A DNA stretch of 64,000 bases, from positions 434,001-498,000 of the forward strand of contig NZ_CP031700.1 of the NCBI RefSeq assembly GCF_008807015.1, in the 5' to 3' direction. Positions 56,426 to 64,000 of this stretch are shown in pieces. How positions within the stretch are numbered: the first letter of the stretch is position 1; every line of letters starts with the position of its first letter. The DNA comes from Neisseria zalophi (GTDB taxonomy: Bacteria > Pseudomonadota > Gammaproteobacteria > Burkholderiales > Neisseriaceae). A program made the position numbers and the translations under genes. The notes below the pieces were generated by a model. That model was not told the origin of the DNA and made no database searches. It saw only the letters and a list, made by a program, of their open reading frames with translations.

Positions 56426-56917
56426 TTATATTATCAGCCAAGCGGTAATTTTGAGTATCAAAATCGTAAATAAAGCAGCAACCGTATCATCTAACATAAT
56501 ACCAAAACCGCCGTGTATCCGCGCATCCAGCCATTTTATAGGCCACGGTTTAATAGCATCGAACAAGCGGAATAAAACAAATGCGGCTAGCCACCAATCC
56601 CACCTGAAAGGCATGAATGCCAACACCAATAACATGGCGACGATTTCATCCCATACAATACCACCGTAATCTTGAATACCGAGTTCGCGTTCAGTATGGT
56701 TGCAAATTTTGATGCCCCATATAAATAGTACCATGCTTAATACTGCCAACCACCAACCGGAAATACCTATCAGGTATAAAAAAAAGGCAATGGGTAGTGC
56801 CGGTAGGGTTCCGAATGTGCCGGGGGCGATAGGTGCAAGGCCGCTACCGAAACCGAACCCCAGAAAGCAAAGTGGCCGTTTTTTCAGCCATGTAAAATCG
56901 GGTGTGAAATTAGCCAA
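56426..56917 (-). CDS. pgpA: Phosphatidylglycerophosphatase A
   Basis: Removes phosphate from phosphatidylglycerol-phosphate to give phosphatidylglycerol, downstream of CdsA and PgsA. It has 163 residues with about four membrane segments. Motifs: GFGSGLAPIAPGTFGTL and YGGIVWDEIVAMLL, then RLFDAIKPWPIKWLDARIHG and GIMLDDTVAALF with the conserved acidic residues. Its start overlaps the end of thiL by eight bases, the standard thiL-pgpA arrangement. Confidence 0.95.
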   Translation of the reverse strand: MANFTPDFTWLKKRPLCFLGFGFGSGLAPIAPGTFGTLPALPIAFFLYLIGISGWWLAVLSMVLFIWGIKICNHTERELGIQDYGGIVWDEIVAMLLVLAFMPFRWDWWLAAFVLFRLFDAIKPWPIKWLDARIHGGFGIMLDDTVAALFTILILKITAWLII

Positions 56918-57869
56918 AGTGATCGAATCCTAAAGAATTAAGCTGTATCTGAACACCATTTGTGTCAAAAATATTCAAGTGGCGACTTTGAGTGATTTTA
57001 CCGATACGTGTGACAGATGTATGACTTGCTTCTGCAGCTTGCAGTATATTATTCCGAGAAGCTTCCGGCGCAGTAAACACCAATTCATAATCATCGCCGC
57101 CGGCTAAAGTATAATCATACACTAACGGTTTTTCCAATACATCGTATAAAGCCGGTAAAGTCGGTAAATAATCTGTGAAAATATCAGCACCTACTCCGGA
57201 TGCTTTTAAAATATGCCCTAAATCTTGTGCCAGGCCGTCTGAAATATCTTGGGCTGCATGAGCAAATGGAAGAATAGCCTTCCCAAGTGCAACACGAGGT
57301 ATTGGCCTTAGGCGGGACTGTTCGCAAATATCGAATATATTTGGTGGTAATATCACTTTGCCCCAGTGATGATTTAATGCGGCTGCAGCTAAGCCAACCC
57401 GTCCGGATACCCAAATATCGTCATCTACTTGTGCCGCGTCACGCCGCAAGGCTTGGCCTTCGGGTAGCTCTCCTATAATAGTAACATTGAATGCAAAGTC
57501 CCCTTTGGTCGTATCACCGCCGATTAAGGTGATATCAAATTGTTTTGCCAATGAAAAAAATTGATCACTAAATTCGGTTAGCCAAGTTTTCTCTAATTGG
57601 GGCAGGGCAACACTGAGCAAAACCCATCGTGGGGTGGCACCCATCGCCGCCATATCTGAAATATTAACGGCCAATACTTTGTGCGCCAAATCAGCAGGCG
57701 CAACATCTGCAAAAAAATGTCGGTTTTTAATCAGCATATCGCTACTAAAACATAAATCATGTTTGGGTTGCGGGCGGATAATTGCCGCATCATCACCAAT
57801 TCCAAGTAATATATTTTTATCGTTTTGCTGTCGGTACAGATATTGCCGGATAAAATCAAATTCTTTCAT
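56910..57869 (-). CDS. thiL: Thiamine-monophosphate kinase
   Basis: Phosphorylates thiamine monophosphate to the active cofactor thiamine diphosphate, using the product of ThiE. It has 319 residues. Motifs: GIGDDAAII, SSDMLIKNRHF, VNISDMAAMGATPRWVLLSV, LIGGDTTKGDFAFNVTIIGE, ISDGLAQDLGHILKASGVGA and LAGGDDYELVFTAPE. It heads the minus-strand unit thiL-pgpA-apaG. The coding region contains one uptake sequence (about 57233). Confidence 0.96.
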   Translation of the reverse strand: MKEFDFIRQYLYRQQNDKNILLGIGDDAAIIRPQPKHDLCFSSDMLIKNRHFFADVAPADLAHKVLAVNISDMAAMGATPRWVLLSVALPQLEKTWLTEFSDQFFSLAKQFDITLIGGDTTKGDFAFNVTIIGELPEGQALRRDAAQVDDDIWVSGRVGLAAAALNHHWGKVILPPNIFDICEQSRLRPIPRVALGKAILPFAHAAQDISDGLAQDLGHILKASGVGADIFTDYLPTLPALYDVLEKPLVYDYTLAGGDDYELVFTAPEASRNNILQAAEASHTSVTRIGKITQSRHLNIFDTNGVQIQLNSLGFDHFG

Positions 57870-58110
57870 AAGAATAAAGATACCTGAGGATAAGCGGCAG
57901 GTATTTGATTAAAATACTTGCCATGTTATTTATTGAAAACCAATCTAAAAAGATTTAATTAAATAATTTGATAATGAGTTGTGTGTGTATTTGTAACTTG
58001 ATTCTATATTATTTAAGCCTAATTTTTGATGTGAACTGAATAGGCTTGAATATATTATGATGTGGTTTTTAAGTAAGCTATTGTTTTTAAAAAAATATTC
58101 GGTATAAAAT

Positions 58111-58138
58111 AAAAGCCCCACAAAATTGTAGGGCTTTT
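58111..58138 (-). terminator. Intrinsic terminator of rmpM
   Basis: AAAGCCC and GGGCTTT arms, with further ACAA/TTGT pairing inside and one C-A mismatch, lie just beyond the rmpM stop with A/T runs on both sides. Confidence 0.82.
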
Positions 58139-58167
58139 TATATTTATATGCTTTAATTGATATTCAA

Positions 58168-58908
58168 TTATGGGCGAGTGTAACCATGGTAAGGAGATGC
58201 AGGTCCTGGATGCCAGCCATTATCAACGGCAGGACGCTCACCTTGAACTTCACCCGGAGCTACTTGTTTAGTTACCAAAGTACGGATTTTAACATCTACA
58301 CGGCGGTCAGGTTCAATACATGCAATTAAAGCAGCACGTTTTTTAGCCTTAGAAACTTTGCTACCCAAGTTAGCCACTTCAGCTTCGCAAGAAGCTGTCA
58401 TGCGTGCTTGAGATTCACCTAAACCAACGGCAGAAATTTTGCTGGAAGGTACACCTTGACCTACCAAGTAGTTTGCTACGACATTGGCACGGCGTTCAGA
58501 CAGATTTTGGTTATATTCTTCTGAACCCATAAAGTCGGTATGACCTTCTACGCGAACAGTTTCAACATTTGTATTATTCAAGCGTTGAGCCAAAGCGCTT
58601 AATGTTTCTGCGCCTTCTGAGCGTAGGTTATCTTTATCAAAACCGAATAAAGTATTGGCAGACAGAGCTACGGTTTCGTCGCTATATTGAGGAGCGGTAG
58701 CAACAGGAGTTGCGTCACCACACTCAATACGGCCTTGAGTTTCTTTATCGAAATAGCTGTTTTTCCAGCATTCACCATAGTTATTACGAGTAACAGATTG
58801 TTCGCGATCAACAGTGTAACCGGGTTTGGTATGCGGCTCGGAGGCCATTGCGGTACCTGAAGCAACCAAGGCAACGAACAAGGTGCTTAATTTCAGCTGT
58901 TTGGTCAT
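58168..58908 (-). CDS. rmpM: RmpM-type OmpA-family outer membrane protein
   Basis: A 246-residue periplasm-facing protein of the class 4/RmpM type, which links porins and TonB receptors to peptidoglycan in Neisseria. The signal peptide ends GTAMA before [11 protein letters not shown]. An N-terminal porin-binding arm includes [20 protein letters not shown] with RIECG. The OmpA-type domain follows from about residue 75: [45 protein letters not shown] and [10 protein letters not shown]. The four Cys and [11 protein letters not shown] are like the neisserial protein. GAGGG precedes the ATG. The long tail is [11 protein letters not shown]. Confidence 0.93.
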   Translation of the reverse strand: MTKQLKLSTLFVALVASGTAMASEPHTKPGYTVDREQSVTRNNYGECWKNSYFDKETQGRIECGDATPVATAPQYSDETVALSANTLFGFDKDNLRSEGAETLSALAQRLNNTNVETVRVEGHTDFMGSEEYNQNLSERRANVVANYLVGQGVPSSKISAVGLGESQARMTASCEAEVANLGSKVSKAKKRAALIACIEPDRRVDVKIRTLVTKQVAPGEVQGERPAVDNGWHPGPASPYHGYTRP

Positions 58909-59360
58909 TTTATTCCCTCATCAAAGATTGTTAGTGCAACGGATACAAAGCGCAACCGCTACAAATCACCAAATATACAGGCCACTGTTTTCGAATTGTA
59001 AACGGCGGCAAATTGGATATATCAGTTTCCACTATAAAGAAGCTGGGGGCAAACTGTCAATAGCGTACCGCCTGTATACAATGGCAAAGACCCGCTTCCT
59101 GTTAGGGAATCATGCCGAAAAATCAAGCCTGTGTCATTTATTTGCTGAAAAAAACAAGTCATTAGTATGTTTAAGTTGTACAAAAACCACAAGGATGTTC
59201 GGTTTTGCTGTTGCTGTTTGATAATATCATGAGATTGTTTATTAAAAAACAAAAGCTTTTAGATGCTTAGGTAAAACATTAAACGAATTTTTATAAAATA
59301 TGCTACATTGCAGCGAAATGTCGTAAAGAATCCACAAACTTCTTATTTTTGATTTTTATT
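58909..59360. other. Divergent promoter region of rmpM and cysB-like gene
   Basis: About 450 bases. A TTTACA box and a TATATT-type box facing rmpM can be made out near 59000-58970 (spacing 17-19), but weakly. The interval has no supported gene. Confidence 0.4.
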
Positions 59361-60308
59361 ATGAAACTGCAGCAACTACGCTATATTCTTGAAGTCTATC
59401 GTCACAATCTCAATGTTTCGGAAGCGGCAAATGCATTATTTACTTCGCAACCGGGTATTTCTAAGCAAATCCGCCTTTTAGAAGAAGAACTGGGTATACA
59501 GATTTTTATCCGTAGCGGTAAACGTGTCGTTTCGGTTTCTCAGCCGGGTAAAGCGGTTCTCGAACTTGCAGAACGAATTTGGCGAGATGTTCAGAATATT
59601 AAAAATATCGGCAATGAATTTAGTGATCAGGATAGTGGTTCGCTAACTATTGCGACAACGCATACCCAAGCGCGTTATGCGTTGCCTGGAATAGTTGCCG
59701 AATTTGTAAAACGTTATCCTAAAGTGCAGCTGCATATTAAACAGGGTAATCCTTATGATATTGCCGAAATGGTGATAAGCGGGGAGGTTGATTTTGCTAT
59801 TGCAACAGAGTTGTCGGATGATAATGACACGTTGAGAAAATTACCATGTAATGATTGGACTTATGCAGTTGTGGTGCCTGAAGGGCATCCATTGTTGCAT
59901 TTGACCGACTTGAGCATTGAAGATTTAGCTACTTTCCCTTTATTGACTTATGATTTTGCATTTAATCAAAAGAATAATATTGCCAGGGCTTTTCAAAAAG
60001 CGCGGCTAAATCCGCCTACGGTTGTATTGTCGTCAACTGATACGGATGTATTGAAAACTTACGTCAAATTGGGATTGGGCGTTGGTTTAATGGCGAAAAT
60101 GGCCTATGACTTGCAAGTAGACCAAGGTTTGCAGATGATAGATGCTTCTCATTTGTTCGGATCGTCTCTCACTTATATTGCATTACATCCTAATAATTAC
60201 CTGCGTGGATATGCTTATGATTTTATCCGGCTGTTTGCACCTGATTTGACTAAAGAGAAAATTGATACGATTTTATATGCACCTATTGAAGAAGATTTTT
60301 CAATTTAA
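59361..60308 (+). CDS. cysB: CysB-type LysR-family transcriptional regulator
   Basis: A 315-residue regulator starting MKLQQLRYILEVYRHNLNVS. The N-terminal winged helix-turn-helix includes AANALFTSQPGISKQIRLLE, and the C-terminal effector domain has SLTIATTHTQARYALPGIVA, KQGNPYDIAEMVISGEVDF and TDVLKTYVKLGLGVGLMAKM. These match CysB and Cbl, which control sulfate assimilation using N-acetylserine or APS as signal. The target operon is not in this window. It is transcribed away from rmpM; start at 59361 is chosen over a TTG at 59349. Confidence 0.9.
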   Translation: MKLQQLRYILEVYRHNLNVSEAANALFTSQPGISKQIRLLEEELGIQIFIRSGKRVVSVSQPGKAVLELAERIWRDVQNIKNIGNEFSDQDSGSLTIATTHTQARYALPGIVAEFVKRYPKVQLHIKQGNPYDIAEMVISGEVDFAIATELSDDNDTLRKLPCNDWTYAVVVPEGHPLLHLTDLSIEDLATFPLLTYDFAFNQKNNIARAFQKARLNPPTVVLSSTDTDVLKTYVKLGLGVGLMAKMAYDLQVDQGLQMIDASHLFGSSLTYIALHPNNYLRGYAYDFIRLFAPDLTKEKIDTILYAPIEEDFSI

Positions 60309-60355
60309 TATTTAAATATGCTTACCTATTATAATTATGGGTAAGTTGGTCAGGA

Positions 60356-60385
60356 AAGGCCGTCTGAAAATTTTCAGGCGGCCTT
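60356..60385. terminator. DUS-derived terminator between cysB and cytochrome c'
   Basis: AAGGCCGTCTGAAAA at 60356-60370 directly followed by TTTTCAGGCGGCCTT to 60385, a stem with one mismatch. It can serve both convergent genes. Confidence 0.8.
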
Positions 60386-60434
60386 CGGTATTCTAGAACT
60401 TGTGTTTTTCTGATTTTTGCTCAGGATAATAGTT

Positions 60435-60926
60435 CTAATCTGCACGGAAAGTTTGATGACAGGATTTACAACTTTGTCCTACATCAGCTAATGGTTTTTT
60501 GACATCATCTAAGTTTCCCGAAGCAGTTGCCGTTTTGAGTGCGGCAACGGCAGATGTGAAATTATCAATTTTCTTTTTGAAGTCATCGGGATGGCTCCAT
60601 ACCTCGGGCATGGCTTCTGACTTTTCATCAGTTGCACTTTCTTGTGTATAGTGTTGCCATGGTTGGGTTGAATTGAAGCTTAAATCATCAGCAGCTTGTT
60701 GAAAAACTTTGGCATCATAAGCAGTATCACCTTTGGCCATTTTTGTCATAATGCCGATATTTTTTCTAAATAATTTCATGATGCTGATACGCTTATCAAC
60801 ATCAGTTTCAGCAGCCTGTTGAGTAGTTGCCGTATTAGATGTTGAGGTTTTGGTAGGCTCTTCGGATTGATTGTCACAAGCTGTCAGCAAGGTAAGAAGC
60901 ATGGCTATATAGAAATGATTTCTCAT
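60435..60926 (-). CDS. cycP: Cytochrome c' lipoprotein
   Basis: A 163-residue class II cytochrome c. The N-terminus has a lipobox LTAC at Cys17 and a Ser/Thr-rich linker, so a membrane-anchored form is predicted, like the neisserial CycP. The haem site is near the C-terminus, GQSCKSCHQTFRAD, with the CxxCH motif. The four-helix bundle includes MKLFRKNIGIMTKMAKGD and MPEVWSHPDDFKKKIDNF. Cytochromes c' bind nitric oxide and protect against nitrosative stress. AAGGAA precedes the start at good spacing. Confidence 0.92.
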   Translation of the reverse strand: MRNHFYIAMLLTLLTACDNQSEEPTKTSTSNTATTQQAAETDVDKRISIMKLFRKNIGIMTKMAKGDTAYDAKVFQQAADDLSFNSTQPWQHYTQESATDEKSEAMPEVWSHPDDFKKKIDNFTSAVAALKTATASGNLDDVKKPLADVGQSCKSCHQTFRAD

Positions 60927-61020
60927 GGTGGTTGTTCCTTTGTTGTTTCAATTATTTTGTAGTTATATTTAAATTTTAGGTATTTGAAGTATTTTCTGCT
61001 TGTTTTAATTTACTATAAGC

Positions 61021-61076
61021 GCCAAATAAAATAAAAGCCTTTACATTTTAAAGTAAAGGCTTTTATTTTATTTGGC
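61021..61076 (-). terminator. 24-bp perfect palindromic terminator at the tRNA-Glu 3' end
   Basis: A 24-bp stem (61021-61044 against 61053-61076) with loop ATTTTAAA. The outer four pairs (GCCA/TGGC) include the CCA tail and discriminator of tRNA-Glu. AT-rich and T-rich on both sides, it terminates the minus-strand tRNA transcript. Confidence 0.85.
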
Positions 61077-61147
61077 ACGCCCACGGGGAATCGAACCCCG
61101 GTTACCGCCGTGAAAGGGCGATGTCCTAACCGCTAGACGATGGGCGC
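61073..61147 (-). tRNA. tRNA-Glu (anticodon TTC)
   Basis: A 75-base cloverleaf with encoded CCA on the minus strand. Acceptor GCGCCCA/TGGGCGT, anticodon loop CTTTCAC with TTC, and T arm CCGGGGTTCGATTCCCCG. It follows tRNA-Arg in the same transcript. Confidence 0.96.
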
Positions 61148-61166
61148 GGATATAACTTAAATTGTT

Positions 61167-61243
61167 TGGCGCACCCGGAGCGATTCGAACGCCCGACCCT
61201 CTGGTTCGTAGCCAGATACTCTATCCAACTGAGCTACGGGTGC
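61167..61243 (-). tRNA. tRNA-Arg (anticodon ACG)
   Basis: A 77-base cloverleaf with encoded CCA. Acceptor GCACCCG/CGGGTGC, anticodon stem TCTGG/CCAGA with loop CTACGAA. The A34 is expected to be edited to inosine by TadA, as usual for this tRNA. Confidence 0.97.
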
Positions 61244-61256
61244 GAGAAAGATTTGC

Positions 61257-61285
61257 ATTATAGAAATGGTGCGGAAGGCTGTCAA
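61257..61285 (-). promoter_or_regulatory. Consensus sigma-70 promoter of tRNA-Arg/Glu
   Basis: On the minus strand TTGACA (61285-61280), a 17-base spacer and TATAAT (61262-61257). Both boxes are perfect consensus, 13 bases before the tRNA 5' end. Confidence 0.88.
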
Positions 61286-61346
61286 GCGTTTTCTATTGAA
61301 AAAGTGTAGAATGCTGCCTGTTGTTTGAATGGATTCAGGAAATGTT

Positions 61347-62741
61347 ATGGCGCAAGCCCCTTATTGGCCGCAATTGGCGGCGTATTTTGCCCGTTTGGCG
61401 GCACCTGTAGCGGTGTTGGATATTGAATCGACAGGCGGTCATTTTTATCAGGATCGGATTACAGAGGTGGCTTTACTGCGCTTTGATAATGGCCGTGTGA
61501 AAAGTTATCAGTGGCTGGTGAATCCACAACAGCCGATTTCTTCCTTTATTACGGGGCTGACTGGCATTAGTAATGAGATGGTGGCGGATGCGCCGGTTTT
61601 TTCTGATGTGGCTGCCGAACTGTTGCCTTTGCTGCGTGGTACGGTTTTGGTGGCGCATAATAGCCGTTTTGATTATACCTTTTTACGTCATGAGTTCCAT
61701 CGTGTTGGCATTGATTTTGCCGCACCGGCTTTATGTACGGTACAGCTTTCGCGCCGGTTATATCCGCAGTTTCATAAACATAATCTAGATAGCATTATCG
61801 AGCGGTTTTCGATTGAAGTGGAAAGCCGCCATCGGGCAATGGCGGATGTGGTGGCTTTAGCAGACTTTTTGGAAAAAAGCTTGATAGAGAAGGGCGGTGA
61901 GTGGGAAAAACAATATCGTGCACTGATGAATCCGAAGATGCTGCCCGCTTGGTTACCGCCCATGTTGGCACAACAAATTTATGCGTTACCGGATACGCAT
62001 GGCGTTTCGGTTTGGTTGGATGGCAAGGGCAAGGCTTTGGATATTCGTGTGCATGAAAAAGCATTTTCTGAAATTTCGGCACGTGCTCAGCAGGATAAAA
62101 GCAGTTTGTTTATATGCGGTGTCGATCAGTTGGTTTTTGTATCGGCGGTGGGCGGATTGCATGCTATATGGTTGAAGGCGCAATTGATGACCAAATATGG
62201 TTTGAGGCCGTCTGAAAGTAGAGGCAAATATTTGACGGTCGATTTCATACCTGATGAGCGACAACGTCTACAAGCCCGGATTGTGCCTATGGTTTGCGGT
62301 AATCAGAAAAAACCACCCAATGGTTTGTTTCTGCATAAAAAGTCCGCTAAAAAGGCGTTGTCTATTTGGGCACAGGCATATGGGTTATGTCCTTCATCTT
62401 TAGATCTTTTGCCGGTTACACTTGCGCAAGATGCGCCTTGCCCTGTCTATGTGGTGGGCAAATGTGAGGGTGATTGCATATCGGATGAAGGTGTCGATAT
62501 CCAAAATCAGCGTATTGTGGCGCAGGCAAGTCGCTTGCCGGTTGTGGATTGGGGTAGTGCAAGAAAAGTGGAAATTGTGGAAACCGATGAGGTGTCTGGG
62601 CGTTCTGTTGCTTTGTGCTGTGTGTCCGGAGCTTTGGCTTTGCCTGATGGGGCTTGGTATTTCGATGAAAGTCTGCCAGCTTTATTGAAAACCAAATTCA
62701 AGCAAGGAAAGCATGTAGTAAGGGTTTTAGAGGCCGTCTGA
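61347..62741 (+). CDS. DnaQ-like 3'-5' exonuclease with degenerate GIY-YIG-like domain
   Basis: A 464-residue protein from ATG 61347, preceded by AGGA. Residues about 20-175 are a DEDDh exonuclease: Asp25 and Glu27 in LDIESTG, Asp109 in AHNSRFD, His162 and Asp167 in RHRAMAD. Residues about 212-300 align in order with the GIY-YIG nuclease segment found after DnaQ domains in related proteins: LPDTHGVSVWLDGKGKALDI for LPxxxGVYxF...LYIGK, and LHAIWLKAQLMTKYGL for the Glu-bearing helix. The Tyr, Gly and Lys motif residues are replaced, so this half is probably inactive. The C-terminal about 160 residues are of unknown function with several Cys (CPVYVVGKCEGDC). The stop codon lies inside a DUS. Confidence 0.8.
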   Translation: MAQAPYWPQLAAYFARLAAPVAVLDIESTGGHFYQDRITEVALLRFDNGRVKSYQWLVNPQQPISSFITGLTGISNEMVADAPVFSDVAAELLPLLRGTVLVAHNSRFDYTFLRHEFHRVGIDFAAPALCTVQLSRRLYPQFHKHNLDSIIERFSIEVESRHRAMADVVALADFLEKSLIEKGGEWEKQYRALMNPKMLPAWLPPMLAQQIYALPDTHGVSVWLDGKGKALDIRVHEKAFSEISARAQQDKSSLFICGVDQLVFVSAVGGLHAIWLKAQLMTKYGLRPSESRGKYLTVDFIPDERQRLQARIVPMVCGNQKKPPNGLFLHKKSAKKALSIWAQAYGLCPSSLDLLPVTLAQDAPCPVYVVGKCEGDCISDEGVDIQNQRIVAQASRLPVVDWGSARKVEIVETDEVSGRSVALCCVSGALALPDGAWYFDESLPALLKTKFKQGKHVVRVLEAV

Positions 62742-62766
62742 AATTGTGGATATTTTCAGACGGCCT
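62731..62766 (+). terminator. DUS pair overlapping the exonuclease stop
   Basis: AGGCCGTCTGAA at 62731-62742 supplies the last codons and the TGA at 62739-62741. It pairs with 62755-62766. Confidence 0.75.
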
Positions 62767-62802
62767 ATAGGTTGGTGCAACTTGTGAAAATGAAAGATAT
62801 TT

Positions 62803-63594
62803 ATGCAAAACCCTAAGATTGTTTTTTTTGATATTGATGATACTTTGTATCGAAAATATACCGATACGCTGCGGCCCTCAGTGTTTGATGCGGTTCGTGC
62901 ATTGAAAGCAAAAGGTATTATTGCAGCCATTGCAACGGGGCGGGCATATGTGGCGGTGCCGGAGAAAGTGCGTGAAGTGGTGGCAGCGGCAGATATAGAG
63001 CTGTTGCTCACGATCAACGGGCAATTTATTCGTTATCGTGGTGATGTGATAGAACAGAATCCGATGGATAAGGGCAAGATTGAAAAGATATGTGCTTATT
63101 TGGATAGTCGGTCGGTTCCGTATGCGTTTGTTGCTGATGATCAGATTGTGGTTTCGGAAGCCGCGCCGGTAGTTACTGAATCTATGTCGCATATTTTTTC
63201 TGGCTATACTGTGGATAAAGCGTTTTTCCATTCTCATGATGTTTTTCAGATGCTGGCTTTTTATGATGCTGGACATGAGCAGGAGATCGCTGAAGAGATG
63301 GCTTTATATGATTGCAAAACCGTGCGTTGGCATGAGTCATCTGTAGATATATTGAATAGCCAAGGTTCGAAGGCAAGCGGTATTCGTACGGCGGTGAAGC
63401 GCTTGGGTATAGATATGAGCGAGGTTATGGCGTTTGGCGATGGTTTGAATGATATTGAAATGCTTCAGACAGTTGGATTTGGTGTGGCGATGGGCAACGG
63501 CCATCCCGAAGTAAAAGCCGTTGCTGATTATATTTGCCCGACTGTGGAAGAAGACGGGGTGTATAACGGGTTAAAAGCATTGGGTGTGATATAG
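62803..63594 (+). CDS. HAD-superfamily hydrolase (Cof type)
   Basis: A 263-residue phosphatase of the Cof/HAD-IIB group. Motif I is FFDIDDTLY with the nucleophile Asp, motif II is AIATGRAY, motif III is the Lys in QGSKASGIRTAV and motif IV is AFGDGLNDIEML. The cap domain between motifs II and III covers about residues 80-185. Members dephosphorylate sugar phosphates, phosphorylated cofactors or nucleotides; the substrate is not predictable here. Confidence 0.88.
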   Translation: MQNPKIVFFDIDDTLYRKYTDTLRPSVFDAVRALKAKGIIAAIATGRAYVAVPEKVREVVAAADIELLLTINGQFIRYRGDVIEQNPMDKGKIEKICAYLDSRSVPYAFVADDQIVVSEAAPVVTESMSHIFSGYTVDKAFFHSHDVFQMLAFYDAGHEQEIAEEMALYDCKTVRWHESSVDILNSQGSKASGIRTAVKRLGIDMSEVMAFGDGLNDIEMLQTVGFGVAMGNGHPEVKAVADYICPTVEEDGVYNGLKALGVI

Positions 63595-63644
63595 CAGATA
63601 AATAACCTGTTAATTGAGTATTTTTTAAAAATTATTGTTATATA

Positions 63645-64000
63645 TTATGATTTTCTACGGTCGGCCATTTTTTTACCGATAGCAGCCAATTCTTTTTGTG
63701 GAATATGTTTGCCCATTTCGAATAAACGTTCTTCTATATTGAGGTGTGTATCGTAGTCGGCACAAAAACGCTGCAAGATATTATTTTTCAATTGGTAGTT
63801 CGGATCGGCTTCAAGTTTGGCGAATTCTTGTGATACCGCTGTCCAGTTGTTATGTAGGGTGTTGTGTTGTTTTAATAGTTGCTCGATATCCGGCTTTGCC
63901 TGTGGATAATATTGTAGCAATAATGGGAAAAAATCTTCTTCTTCGTCTTGATGATGCAAGGGGGCAGCGATATTGAAATAGCGGCTGATTTGATGGACGG
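63645..64000 (-). CDS. Hemerythrin HHE-domain protein, 5' end beyond window
   Basis: At least 118 residues on the minus strand; the frame stays open to the window edge (VHQISRYFNIAAPLHHQDEE and on), so the N-terminus is missing. A TTG at 63959 is not a credible start because family sequence continues upstream. The HHE-type motifs are seen in HHQDEEEDFFPLLLQ, LKQHNTLHNNW and DYDTHLNIEERLFE, giving the His and Glu ligands of a di-iron site. Relatives include YtfE/RIC-type repair proteins and oxygen- or NO-responsive hemerythrins. Which one this is cannot be told from the fragment. Confidence 0.82.
   Translation of the reverse strand, partial: VHQISRYFNIAAPLHHQDEEEDFFPLLLQYYPQAKPDIEQLLKQHNTLHNNWTAVSQEFAKLEADPNYQLKNNILQRFCADYDTHLNIEERLFEMGKHIPQKELAAIGKKMADRRKS

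Overview
The window is a chromosomal segment from a Neisseriaceae bacterium, most likely a Neisseria species. The clearest sign is the 12-base DNA uptake sequence AGGCCGTCTGAA (the AG-DUS dialect), found dozens of times and often as close inverted pairs at gene ends. Gene content agrees: an envelope cluster running frr-uppS-cdsA-dxr-rseP-bamA-skp-lpxD-fabZ-lpxA, a BirA-CoaX fusion, an RmpM-like OmpA protein and a lipoprotein cytochrome c'. I cannot name the species from sequence alone.

Layout. 1-10.3 kb: isoprenoid/phospholipid, outer-membrane assembly and lipid A genes, nearly all co-directional. 10.4-16.9 kb: pdxA, a beta-carbonic anhydrase, nadD-rsfS, RNase G, a HIT protein and a Tat-exported LD-carboxypeptidase. 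17-25 kb: folD, three tRNAs (Pro, Arg, His), hldE-type nucleotidyltransferase, birA-coaX and a SPOR-like gene in overlapping order, an FMN reductase, rnhB, and lptM-lysA divergent from cyaY. 25-31 kb: a more accessory stretch with two repeat-rich intergenic blocks, a secreted GlcG/HbpS-like protein, thiE, a membrane-anchored pentapeptide-repeat protein, a nitrilase-family amidase, a porin remnant and murU. 31-35.7 kb: META lipoprotein, dnaJ, an alanine-rich lipoprotein, tRNA-Lys and lpxB. 36-41.8 kb: oppABCDF. 42.6-53.9 kb: a 3455-residue trimeric autotransporter adhesin followed by an OmpA-like lipoprotein resembling TpgA. 54-64 kb: DUF1289 protein, Na+/alanine symporter, thiL-pgpA-apaG, rmpM, a CysB-type regulator, cytochrome c', two tRNAs (Arg, Glu), an exonuclease with a decayed GIY-YIG-like tail, a HAD phosphatase and a partial hemerythrin-like protein.

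How it fits together. Much of the window builds the envelope: isoprenoid precursor and carrier (dxr, uppS), phospholipid (cdsA, pgpA), lipid A (lpxD, lpxA, lpxB, fabZ, hldE), outer-membrane protein folding (skp, bamA, rseP, lptM), peptidoglycan recycling (ldcA-like, murU) and peptide uptake (opp). The adhesin and its OmpA-like partner form the most distinctive unit. The adhesin stalk contains a duplication of about 730 bp that is almost exact, and four uptake sequences read in frame as part of one repeated peptide motif. Both features would favour recombination and exchange of this gene. The second distinctive feature is a pair of short inverted-repeat element families, 109 bp and about 79 bp, that occur together in two intergenic blocks. 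No CRISPR array, prophage or insertion sequence with a transposase was seen.
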